Source: Synergistaceae bacterium UBA6101
GTDB taxonomy: Bacteria; Synergistota; Synergistia; Synergistales; Synergistaceae
Direction: 5' to 3'
DNA length: 64,000 nucleotides
Assembly: GCA_002428495.1 (NCBI GenBank)
Contig: DIWR01000018.1
Location: 66,145 to 130,144, forward strand
Every line of letters begins with the position of its first letter. Positions within the stretch are counted from its first letter, which is position 1. The translations under genes were made by a program, and so were the position numbers. The notes under the pieces are model-generated. The model saw only the letters and a program-made list of their open reading frames with translations, searched no databases and was not told where the DNA came from. Shown one piece after another: positions 8,431 through 15,567 of this stretch.

Positions 8431-8839
8431 TGCCTGTATAACGAATAACAAAGATCTTGCGGAATGTGTTGATGATGCAAGGCTTGTTGAAGGACCCGCG
8501 ATATCAGTCCTCACTATTGCAAGAGATATGGTACATCAGGGATGGAAACTTGTAGCGAGCCCATTATACGGAAATTTCAAACCGGCTCAACAGCCATACA
8601 GGTCGCTTGTTTTGAGCAGGGGGAACGAAAACACACAGATTCCTGCAGACAGCTATTCGCTTGGACTGATCGAGTCAGCGATTAACCTTTTCCAAGGATG
8701 TGAAATTAAAAGAATACCCGGTGACATGCCTGATCAAATTGACAGGGACTATAAATATGTTGATCTTGCATTAATGGAAGATACTTTGCTGGAATGCGGC
8801 ATTCTTCGTTGTGATCTTCACAGATGCATCAGGAGGTGA
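8408..8839 (+). CDS. grdX: GrdX family protein
   Basis: A GrdX-type protein of about 143 residues, the small conserved first gene of many glycine/sarcosine/betaine reductase operons; its exact role is not established. Recognition rests on 'ITNNKDLAE', 'ARDMVHQGWKLVASPLYGNFKPAQQPYRSLVLS' taken in parts, and its place before grdE. The start is uncertain: there is no in-frame ATG near the conserved N terminus. GTG 8408 is chosen for its spacing from the GGAAGG/GGCGGGG purines at 8392-8402; TTG at 8387 or 8414 are alternatives. All of them lie within the riboswitch terminator, so translation initiation and termination control overlap here. Confidence 0.85.
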   Translation: MVLSPFFYACITNNKDLAECVDDARLVEGPAISVLTIARDMVHQGWKLVASPLYGNFKPAQQPYRSLVLSRGNENTQIPADSYSLGLIESAINLFQGCEIKRIPGDMPDQIDRDYKYVDLALMEDTLLECGILRCDLHRCIRR

Positions 8840-8900
8840 GAAGCTAAAGCAAGTTTTTGATTTGAAAAAATTCCAATCATTGATCATTAGGAGGATTTTT

Positions 8901-10196
8901 ATGAAACTTGAACTGTTGAAGGTAAATATTAAAGGTGTGAAGTGGGGCGGCAGCACTGAAGTGCTTAAAGACGGGACCCTTCAGGTTAGCAAAGAAGACC
9001 TTTTGGCCTTTGTAGCAGATGATGATAACCTTAAGTGCATCAATGCAGATATCGCTCTTCCCGGAGAAAGCATAAGAATAGTTCCTGTAAAAGACGTGAT
9101 CGAGCCGAGATATAAGATCGAAGGCGGCGGACAGGTCTTCCCCGGAATGGTAAACGATGTTGAATCTGTAGGTGAGGGAAAGACATTTGTCCTTGAAGGC
9201 GTGGCAGTTGTTACATGCGGTAGGATCGTGGGATTTCAGGAAGGCATAGTAGACATGTCAGGAAAGGGTGCCGAGTACACTCCTTTCTCCAAAACATGCA
9301 ATGTCGTCTTGGTTTTTGAGCCTAAAGATGGCCTGGAAAAGCATGATTACGAAAAAGCATTCAGGCTGGCCGGCCTGAAGGCTGCCATGTACCTCGCAAA
9401 ATGCGTCTACGAATCAGGCGGAGCAGCAGACAAAACTGAGACATATGAGATAGCTCCTTTTGCAGAGAGCATGAAGTCCTATGCAGGCCTTCCGAAAGTG
9501 GCATACCTCTACATGCTGCAGACGCAGGGGCTCCTCCACGATACCTATGTCTACGGTATCGATGCGAAAAGGATCCTTCCGACGATCCTCCATCCTAACG
9601 AAACTATGGACGGAGCGGTCGTTTCGGGCAACTGCGTTTCTGCATGCGACAAAAACAGCACCTACGTCCATCAGAACAATCCTGTTATAAGATCTCTTTA
9701 CGAGCGTCACGGCAAGGATATCAATTTTGTTGGGGTCATCATCACTAATGAAAACGTTACTCTCGCAGACAAAAAAAGAAGTTCCTCTTTTGCTGTAAAA
9801 ATAGCGGGAATGTTCGGGGTAGACGGACTTGTCATCAGCGAGGAGGGCTTCGGCAACCCTGACGCGGACCTGATCATGAACTGCCGCAGGGCAGAAATGG
9901 CCGGGATAAAAACGGTACTGATAACAGATGAGTACGCAGGCAGGGACGGAGCAAGCCAATCCCTTGCAGACGCTGCGACGGAGGCAAATGCTGTCGTTAC
10001 CGCAGGTAACGCCAACATGACCGTTACCATCCCTCCTCAGGAGAGGATCATAGGTTTCACTGAATATGTTGACGTAATAGCAGGAGGCTTTGACGGATCA
10101 CTGAAACCCGACGGGTCGATAGAAGTTGAACTTCAGGCGATAACAGGCGCGACATGCGAACTGGGCTTCAATAAGCTCGGAGCAGAGACCTGGTAG
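8901..10196 (+). CDS. grdE: Glycine reductase protein B, proprotein GrdE (alpha/beta subunits)
   Basis: A 431-residue GrdE, the proprotein of the substrate-binding component of glycine reductase. Members are cleaved autocatalytically before a conserved cysteine, which becomes the pyruvoyl group that forms a Schiff base with glycine. The site is visible as 'SGNCVSACDKN', with cleavage expected between Asn244 and Cys245, followed by 'TYVHQNNPVI'. The start ATG 8901 has a consensus AGGAGG eight bases upstream. Sarcosine (GrdG) and betaine (GrdI) paralogues look alike; the glycine riboswitch upstream favours glycine as substrate. grdB follows after 13 bp. Confidence 0.95.
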   Translation: MKLELLKVNIKGVKWGGSTEVLKDGTLQVSKEDLLAFVADDDNLKCINADIALPGESIRIVPVKDVIEPRYKIEGGGQVFPGMVNDVESVGEGKTFVLEGVAVVTCGRIVGFQEGIVDMSGKGAEYTPFSKTCNVVLVFEPKDGLEKHDYEKAFRLAGLKAAMYLAKCVYESGGAADKTETYEIAPFAESMKSYAGLPKVAYLYMLQTQGLLHDTYVYGIDAKRILPTILHPNETMDGAVVSGNCVSACDKNSTYVHQNNPVIRSLYERHGKDINFVGVIITNENVTLADKKRSSSFAVKIAGMFGVDGLVISEEGFGNPDADLIMNCRRAEMAGIKTVLITDEYAGRDGASQSLADAATEANAVVTAGNANMTVTIPPQERIIGFTEYVDVIAGGFDGSLKPDGSIEVELQAITGATCELGFNKLGAETW

Positions 10197-10209
10197 GGGA
10201 GGGTTAAAA

Positions 10210-11514
10210 ATGACTTACAGGATAGTTCACTATATAAACCAGTTTTTCGCCGGAATAGGCGGAGAAGAAAAAGCGGGTGTAGGACCAGAATCCCGTAATG
10301 GGGCACTTGGTCCGGGGATGGCCTTCAAGGCTGTTTTCGGAAATGAAGCGGAGATAGTAGGCACTGTTATATGCGGGGACGGTTATTTTGCCGAAAATAT
10401 GGACGAAGCAGGCGAAAAGATACTTAAGATGATCGCAGACTTTAAGCCCGATGCCGTCATCGCCGGCCCTGCTTTCAACGCAGGACGCTACGGAACGGCA
10501 TGCGGCGCTGTAAGTGAAGCTGTTTTAAAAAAACTTGGGATACCGGTCGTTACAGGAATGTATCCTGAAAACCCCGGAGTCGACATGTTCAGGAAGAGTG
10601 TCTATATCGTTGAGACCTCTGACAGTGCAAGAGGTATAAAGGATGCAGTCCCGGCGATGTCGAAACTTATAATGAAGATGCTCAGGGGAGAACCTATTGG
10701 AAGCCCTGCTGATGACGGTTATATCCAGCGCGGGGTCAGGGTCAACCGCTTCCACGATAAGATAGGCGCTGCACGAGCTGTTGATATGCTTGTCAAAAAA
10801 CTGAAAGGGGAAGAATTCAAGACAGAATACCCGATGCCTGTTTTTGACAGGGTACCTCCTGCAGAACCGATAAAGGACATGAAAAACGCGGTCATAGCGC
10901 TCGTAACGTCCGGCGGGATAGTGCCGAAGGGAAATCCTGACCATATCGAAGCTTCAAGCGCGTCTAAATATGGAACTTACAGTATAGAAGGTGTGCAGAG
11001 CGCAGATGAAGTCGCCTACGCAACAGCTCACGGAGGTTATGATCCTACATACGCCAACACAGATCCTAACCGGGTACTTCCTATAGATGTCCTTCGTGAG
11101 ATGGAAAAAGAAGGTATGTTCAGTAAGCTCTACGACTACTTTTTTACAACTGTAGGAAACGGAACCTCAGTAGCCAGTTCAAAGAAATTTGGTTCTGAAA
11201 TAGGAGAGCGGCTGAAAAAAGACGGTGTTGATGCCGTGATCCTCACATCCACCTGAGGAACCTGCACACGTTGCGGGGCAACGATGGTAAAAGCAATTGA
11301 AGCAACTGGGATAGCAGTGGTCCACATATGCACGATAGTCCCAATTTCTCAGACGGTTGGTGCTAACAGGATAGTCCCGGCAGTAGCGATCCCGTATCCG
11401 CTGGGAGATCCCTCGAAGACCCATGAAGAGGAGATAGAAATAAGAAGGGCTATTCTCCAGAAGGCACTCAAGGCACTAATGACGCCGATCAAGGAACAGA
11501 CGGTTTTCAATTAG
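10210..11514 (+). CDS. grdB: Glycine reductase protein B, selenocysteine subunit GrdB (gamma)
   Basis: A 434-residue selenoprotein. The frame reads 348 codons, then TGA at 11254-11256, and continues uninterrupted for 85 more codons to TAG. The residues around it, 'DAVILTST-U-GTCTRCGATM', match the GrdB active site, where Sec attacks the glycine Schiff base and passes a carboxymethyl selenoether to protein A. The C-terminal part ('TVGANRIVPAVAIPYPLGDP') is also typical GrdB. Automatic callers will truncate the gene at Sec349 or report a second ORF from 11284. A SECIS-like hairpin lies just after the codon. The start ATG 10210 has GGGGAGGG upstream. Confidence 0.97.
11254..11283 (+). promoter_or_regulatory. 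UGA selenocysteine codon and bacterial SECIS hairpin of grdB
   Basis: Twelve bases after the UGA (11254-11256), CGTTGC (11269-11274) pairs with GCAACG (11278-11283) around a GGG loop. Bacterial SECIS elements are hairpins within about 40 bases downstream of the UGA with a G at the start of the apical loop, recognised by SelB; this fits. The stem lies inside coding sequence, so its conservation is also constrained by the Cys-Thr-Arg-Cys-Gly motif. Confidence 0.8.
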
Positions 11515-11681
11515 ACTGATCATTTTGATCCGATAGGCCGTAAAGAAGATCGCGGCAGGATAGTCTTCTTTCTTTTGACTGTTCTGCCGCTCTTTGTAAA
11601 CCAGAGCAAAAGAATGATGAGTTAGTCATACGTACAAGTTAAATTCAACAATAAAACAGCAAATGTATGGAGGAATGCGAA
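11515..11681 (+). promoter_or_regulatory. grdB-grdC intergenic region with two interleaved perfect stems
   Basis: No gene is seen. AAAGAAGA (11542-11549) is complementary to TCTTCTTT (11564-11571), and GCGGCAG (11552-11558) to CTGCCGC (11584-11590). The stems interleave, so they either exclude each other or form an H-type pseudoknot. There is no long T-tract. The element may tune grdB/grdC stoichiometry or protect the mRNA. A good Shine-Dalgarno for grdC (GGAGG) is at 11669-11673. Confidence 0.5.
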
Positions 11682-13220
11682 ATGCCCAACGCAGCGGTTA
11701 AAGGTACATCATATTCTCTCAATCACACTCCCGAATTGGCGCTCCATTACGGTAATACCCCATTCGTCGAGAGAGAAGCTCATCCGGATTCGGAATTCCT
11801 CTCTGTTCTTCCAAAGCATGTCCAGAGCTACGATGAATGTTCAAGATACGCTCCAAACCTTGTTTACATTGGAGCGATGGATCTTGAAGAGCTTGAAAAA
11901 AAGGAACAGCCTTGGTATGAAAAACTTGAGCAGGTATCTGTCAGATATGGTAAGTATGGAGAGATAATGCCGGAGGACGAAACTCTAGGTTTCCTTGACC
12001 TTTGTGATGTGTTCGACCTCGTTTGGCTTGAGAAAGACTTTGCGGCGAAAGTAAAAGAAAAACTGGCAAAGCATCCATTGATAAGGGAAGACTTGTTGGC
12101 CCGCCTTGAATCAGGTCATGAATTAAGAGAGATAGAACATGAGATAGCAAATTCTGCTGCCCTCCCTCTTTATTCAGGAGAAAAGATCATCGGCTGCAGC
12201 AGAAGGGGCCATGAATTTGACCCCAACCTGACAGCATACGAGCTGCTCGTGAACATGACGAGCAAAGCGAGCGCGGTCCTCTCTCTCCTGCACCTCATCG
12301 AGAACAGCGGGATAAAACCTGAGGATGTGGATTTTGTTGTCGAATGCTCTGAAGAGGCTGCCGGAGACATGAACCAGCGCGGAGGAGGCAACTTTGCGAA
12401 GGCGATTGCGGAGATAGCAGGGTGCTTAAACGCCTCAGGCTGTGACGTGAGGGGATTCTGCGCTGGACCGGTCAATGCGGTGTTGGCAGGAGCTTCAATG
12501 GTAGCAGCCGGTACACGCAAAAACGTAGCTGTTGTAGCCGGAGGAGCTATTCCCAAGCTGTACATGAACAGCCGGGATCACGTTAAAAAATCATTGCCGG
12601 CTCTAGAAAACTGCCTTGGTTCCTTTGGCGTCCTCATCGTACCTGATGACGGGACACTGCCAGTGATAAGGCTGGATGCCATAGGCAAGCACACTGTCGG
12701 AGCCGGCGCATCACCGCAGACAGTTACGAGCGTCCTCACTCTTGAACCGCTTCAGAAAGTCGGGCTGCGGCTGACTGACGTTGATAAATATGCACCCGAG
12801 CTCCATAATCCGGAAATAACGCTTCCTGCCGGAGCAGGAAACGTGCCCGAGGCAAACTTCAAGATGATAGCTGCGCTCGGAGTGATGAAAAAGCAGATAG
12901 AAAAAGCAGATATGCAGGAGTTCATAAAGGCCCGCGGCATGAAGGGATTCGCTCACACTCAGGGGCACATCCCCTCAGGAGTCCCATACATGGGACACGC
13001 TGCCGAAGCGATAAGCTCAGGCAAGATAACAAGAGCCATGATAATAGGCAAGGGAAGCCTCTTCCTCGGCAGGCTCACAAACCTTGCTGATGGTGCTTCC
13101 TTCCTGATGGAAAAACCATCGCAGGGCAAGCCCGAAGGAGAAAAGGGCGTTACCCGTGAAGAGATCCGCGAGCTTATTCTTGAAGCACTGGGAGAACTTG
13201 CGGCAGAAATGAAAAAGTAA
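11682..13220 (+). CDS. grdC: Glycine/sarcosine/betaine reductase protein C, beta subunit GrdC
   Basis: A 512-residue GrdC, one of the two subunits of protein C, which takes the carboxymethyl group from selenoprotein A and, with phosphate, releases acetyl phosphate. Family marks include 'GTSYSLNHTPELALHYG' at the N terminus, 'YAPNLVYIGAMD' and the thiolase/KAS-III-like core with 'VVECSEEAAGDMNQRGGGN' and 'CDVRGFCAGPVNAVLAGA'. ATG 11682 is preceded by GGAGG with 8 bases spacing; an ATG at 11667 would place that site inside the gene. grdD follows after 8 bp. Confidence 0.94.
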   Translation: MPNAAVKGTSYSLNHTPELALHYGNTPFVEREAHPDSEFLSVLPKHVQSYDECSRYAPNLVYIGAMDLEELEKKEQPWYEKLEQVSVRYGKYGEIMPEDETLGFLDLCDVFDLVWLEKDFAAKVKEKLAKHPLIREDLLARLESGHELREIEHEIANSAALPLYSGEKIIGCSRRGHEFDPNLTAYELLVNMTSKASAVLSLLHLIENSGIKPEDVDFVVECSEEAAGDMNQRGGGNFAKAIAEIAGCLNASGCDVRGFCAGPVNAVLAGASMVAAGTRKNVAVVAGGAIPKLYMNSRDHVKKSLPALENCLGSFGVLIVPDDGTLPVIRLDAIGKHTVGAGASPQTVTSVLTLEPLQKVGLRLTDVDKYAPELHNPEITLPAGAGNVPEANFKMIAALGVMKKQIEKADMQEFIKARGMKGFAHTQGHIPSGVPYMGHAAEAISSGKITRAMIIGKGSLFLGRLTNLADGASFLMEKPSQGKPEGEKGVTREEIRELILEALGELAAEMKK

Positions 13221-13228
13221 GGGTATAC

Positions 13229-14395
13229 ATGATGGAAGAGAGAAATGCTACAAAAAAGATCATTGGCGAAGTCCTTGCTGAGATCATCGAGAATGTAAAA
13301 AACGGTCGTGTCAATAAGGTCAACATAGGACTGATGGCTTATGGCAGCGAGCTCGGCAGCGAAGAACTTTTAAAGGGAGCTGCCCTTGCCATGCAGAACG
13401 ACCCCTCAGTCAATGTCGTACCCATTGGCCCCAAGGTCGAAGGTTTCGAGCAGATGGAATGGATAGAGACCCCTGCCTGTGAGTCTGATATATCCAAAGC
13501 GATGGAAGATGCACTGGATAAGGGGATAATATCGGGAGCCGTAGCGCTCCATTATCCCTTCCCTCTCGGTGTGACGACCATAGGCAAGGTGCTGACCCCT
13601 GCCAGGTCAAGACCCTGTTTCATAGCATCGTCTACGGGTACTTCATCATCCAATCGCATGGAGGCTATGGTCAGGAACGCGATTTACGGCATTGCTGCGG
13701 CTAAGGCAGACGGCATTGCAGCCCCGACTGTTGGCATATTGAACCTTGACGGATCTCAGACCGTGCTCAGGGCCCTTCAGAAACTTAGCGAGGGCGGCTA
13801 CCCGATAAGATTCGGGGCCAGCATGAGAAAAGAGGGCGGAGCAATAATGAGGGGCAATGACCTTATTGCCGGATCGGTAGATGTATGCGTGACAGACACA
13901 CTGACTGGGAATGTTCTGATGAAACTTTTCTCGGCGTGGAACACAGGAGGGAATTACGAGGCCCTGGGCTGGGGATACGGACCATCGACAGGAGAAAACT
14001 GGAACAAGGTCGTCTCGATAATATCAAGGGCGTCCGGAGCTCCTGTCGTGGCAGGGGCAATTACGCTCAACGCAAGATGTGCAAAAAACGGATTGCCGGC
14101 GGCTGTAGCTGAGGAACTCAAGCTTGCAAAAAAAGCAGGTCTTGAAGAGATACTGGCATCACTTCAGCCAAAACAGACATCATCGGAAGAAGATGTCACC
14201 GTCCCGCCCTCGGAGCCAACGGACGAGGAAATACACGGGATAGATGTTCTTGAGATCGAGGAGGCCGTAAAGGTTCTCTGGAAAGCGGGTATCTATGCCG
14301 AATCTTCGATGGGATGCACCGGACCGGTGATAAAAATGGCATCTGCCAGGATAGAAATAGCGAAGACTGTGCTGAAAGAAAACGGTTATATCTAA
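13229..14395 (+). CDS. grdD: Glycine/sarcosine/betaine reductase protein C, alpha subunit GrdD
   Basis: A 388-residue GrdD, the PlsX/phosphotransacetylase-like partner of GrdC; together they convert the thioester intermediate to acetyl phosphate, which yields ATP. The C-terminal cysteine known to carry the acetyl thioester in clostridial GrdD is present in 'SSMGCTGPVI' (Cys363 counted from 13229). Two ATG codons are adjacent (13229, 13232) and the start may be either. It is the last gene of the operon: no grdA (selenoprotein A), thioredoxin or thioredoxin reductase follows, although GrdC/GrdD and GrdB require them, so they must be elsewhere. Confidence 0.94.
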   Translation: MMEERNATKKIIGEVLAEIIENVKNGRVNKVNIGLMAYGSELGSEELLKGAALAMQNDPSVNVVPIGPKVEGFEQMEWIETPACESDISKAMEDALDKGIISGAVALHYPFPLGVTTIGKVLTPARSRPCFIASSTGTSSSNRMEAMVRNAIYGIAAAKADGIAAPTVGILNLDGSQTVLRALQKLSEGGYPIRFGASMRKEGGAIMRGNDLIAGSVDVCVTDTLTGNVLMKLFSAWNTGGNYEALGWGYGPSTGENWNKVVSIISRASGAPVVAGAITLNARCAKNGLPAAVAEELKLAKKAGLEEILASLQPKQTSSEEDVTVPPSEPTDEEIHGIDVLEIEEAVKVLWKAGIYAESSMGCTGPVIKMASARIEIAKTVLKENGYI

Positions 14396-14433
14396 CCTCT
14401 GTTTTTTTTAAAAATAGCAGGTCAAATAGCGAC

Positions 14434-14481
14434 AAAACAGTGCCGGAATGAGAGTTTTCTCATCCCGGCACTGTTCGTTTT
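14434..14481. terminator. Bidirectional terminator between grdD and the metQ-like gene
   Basis: AACAGTGCCGG-A-ATGAG pairs with CTCAT-C-CCGGCACTGTT around a short loop (stem about 16 bp with one mismatch), with TTCGTTTT on the right and a GTTTTTTTT run further left, serving the convergent grdD (+) and metQ-like (-) genes. Confidence 0.88.
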
Positions 14482-14503
14482 GATAAATTTTAAGCCGCCG
14501 TTT

Positions 14504-15289
14504 TTAGAAGGCAGGAACTACCCCCTTGGGAGAGAGCACCTCGGTAATGTATTTCTTTACCTCAGGTGAATTGAGGGCTTTGGAAAGGGCTTTTATGGCC
14601 GGAGTATCTTTATCGCCGCTCCTTACCGCCAGGACCACGGCATATGGTGAATTCTTATCCTCAAGCGCCAAGGCCTCTTTTGTCGGGTTGAGCCCGGCAT
14701 CAACGGCAAAATTCATTGTGATCACCGAAATCGTGGTATCGGGAAGGCTTCGGGGAAGCTGCGGCGCCTCAAGCTCTATTATCTTCAGAGACTTGGGGTT
14801 ATCGATTATATCTCTGGCAGTCAGGTTCTTTTTCGACGGGTCCATTTTCAGGAGTCCTTCCCGTTCAAGAAGTTTGTATGCGCGGGACCCGTTCGTGGGA
14901 TCGTTAGGCACAGCTACGACTGCTCCCTTTTTGACGTCCTTAAGTGATTTTACCTTCTGGGAATATATGCCAATGGGAAGGAGGTGTACCTTCACCAGGG
15001 GGACTATGTCGAGCTTCTTTTCCTTTTTCATGTTGTCAAGGTATGGAACGTGCTGGAAAAAATTGGCATCGAGGTCTTTGTCCTGAAGCGCATAGTTTGG
15101 CTGGACAAAGTCGGTGAATTCTTTGATCACCAGTTCGTATCCATCTTTTTTCAGTACCTCTTTTGCTACTGCAGCTATGTCTTTTGCAGGAAAGGGTGTG
15201 ACTCCTATCACAATTTTTTTGTCTGCCGCAAAGGATGCCGCAGGGATCAGTATTGCTGCGATAATTGCAATGATCAAGACTTTCTTCAT
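14504..15289 (-). CDS. MetQ/NlpA-family substrate-binding protein of an ABC transporter (methionine-type)
   Basis: A 261-residue binding protein of the NlpA/MetQ family. It has a signal peptide ending near 'AASFA-ADKK', then family motifs 'IGVTPFPAKDI', 'NYALQDKDLDANFFQH', 'YSQKVKSLKDVKKGAVVAVPNDPTN' (given in parts) and 'AVDAGLNP'. MetQ proteins are usually lipoproteins; here there is no lipobox cysteine, so a soluble periplasmic protein is expected. No metN or metI gene is adjacent, so its permease and ATPase must be encoded elsewhere. The start ATG 15289 is preceded by GAGGAGG. Upstream on the same strand lie a strong terminator, a Met-rich leader ORF and a promoter, which together suggest methionine-dependent attenuation and support methionine as substrate. 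Confidence 0.88.
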   Translation of the reverse strand: MKKVLIIAIIAAILIPAASFAADKKIVIGVTPFPAKDIAAVAKEVLKKDGYELVIKEFTDFVQPNYALQDKDLDANFFQHVPYLDNMKKEKKLDIVPLVKVHLLPIGIYSQKVKSLKDVKKGAVVAVPNDPTNGSRAYKLLEREGLLKMDPSKKNLTARDIIDNPKSLKIIELEAPQLPRSLPDTTISVITMNFAVDAGLNPTKEALALEDKNSPYAVVLAVRSGDKDTPAIKALSKALNSPEVKKYITEVLSPKGVVPAF

Positions 15290-15320
15290 TTTTTATCCTC
15301 CTCGTAAGTTATGACCTCTA

Positions 15321-15356
15321 AAAAATAAAGGGCCGGACCCTCTGCGGGTCCGGCCC
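15321..15356 (-). terminator. Intrinsic terminator between the Met-rich leader and the metQ-like gene (candidate attenuator)
   Basis: Read on the minus strand, GGGCCGGACCC (15356-15346) and GGGTCCGGCCC (15340-15330) form a perfect 11-bp GC-rich stem with a 5-base loop, followed by TTTATTTTTT. It lies 19 bp after the leader stop codon and 32 bp before the metQ-like gene's Shine-Dalgarno region begins, so it must be bypassed for that gene to be transcribed from the promoter at 15504-15532. Confidence 0.92.
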
Positions 15357-15374
15357 TGATATGGTAAGGACTGG

Positions 15375-15458
15375 CTAAGCGCCGACCATTTCAGGATAGG
15401 ATCCGTCCATGCCGCACATCATCATGCTCATTATTCTTAATACAATATTATGAAGCAT
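15375..15458 (-). CDS. Methionine-rich 27-residue leader peptide
   Basis: A short reading frame behind a near-ideal Shine-Dalgarno (AAAGGAGG, 7 bases before ATG 15458). The peptide is 27 residues with seven methionines, five of them in the eight-residue stretch 'MSMMMCGM' (residues 10-17). It sits between a consensus promoter and the strong terminator ahead of the metQ-like gene, the arrangement of amino acid attenuation leaders such as those of trp and his operons. Its last codons (GGTCGGC, 15387-15381) are complementary to part of the terminator 5' arm. It could alternatively be a functional small protein. Confidence 0.7.
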   Translation of the reverse strand: MLHNIVLRIMSMMMCGMDGSYPEMVGA

Positions 15459-15503
15459 AACGTTTCCTCCTTTGCCATGTCGGGGAATATTCAAATTGTG
15501 GAA

Positions 15504-15532
15504 ATTTTATATTGATGCTCTGTAAATGTCAA
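15504..15532 (-). promoter_or_regulatory. Promoter of the Met-rich leader / metQ-like gene
   Basis: On the minus strand TTGACA (15532-15527) and TAAAAT (15509-15504) are spaced by exactly 17 bases. Transcription would start near 15497, about 40 bases before the leader ATG. The promoter lies just behind the glcD stop, so the leader and metQ-like gene can be expressed separately from the etf-glcD genes. Confidence 0.8.
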
Positions 15533-15560
15533 CTGATTCATTGACACTGATTCATTGACA
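15533..15560. repeat. Perfect tandem 14-bp repeat upstream of the leader promoter
   Basis: CTGATTCATTGACA occurs twice head to tail, 15533-15546 and 15547-15560, directly abutting the -35 box at 15527-15532. Each unit also contains TTGACA/TGTCAA, so with the -35 hexamer inverted pairs TGTCAA-N8-TTGACA arise. Position and symmetry suggest an operator or activator site, but a simple tandem duplication is possible. Confidence 0.7.
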
Positions 15561-15567
15561 CTTGATT

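Noticed and set aside
10210..11256. grdB as a 348-residue gene ending in TGA, with a separate gene from 11284
   Set aside because: The frame continues across TGA with the GrdB selenocysteine motif and a SECIS-like hairpin, so it is one selenoprotein gene.
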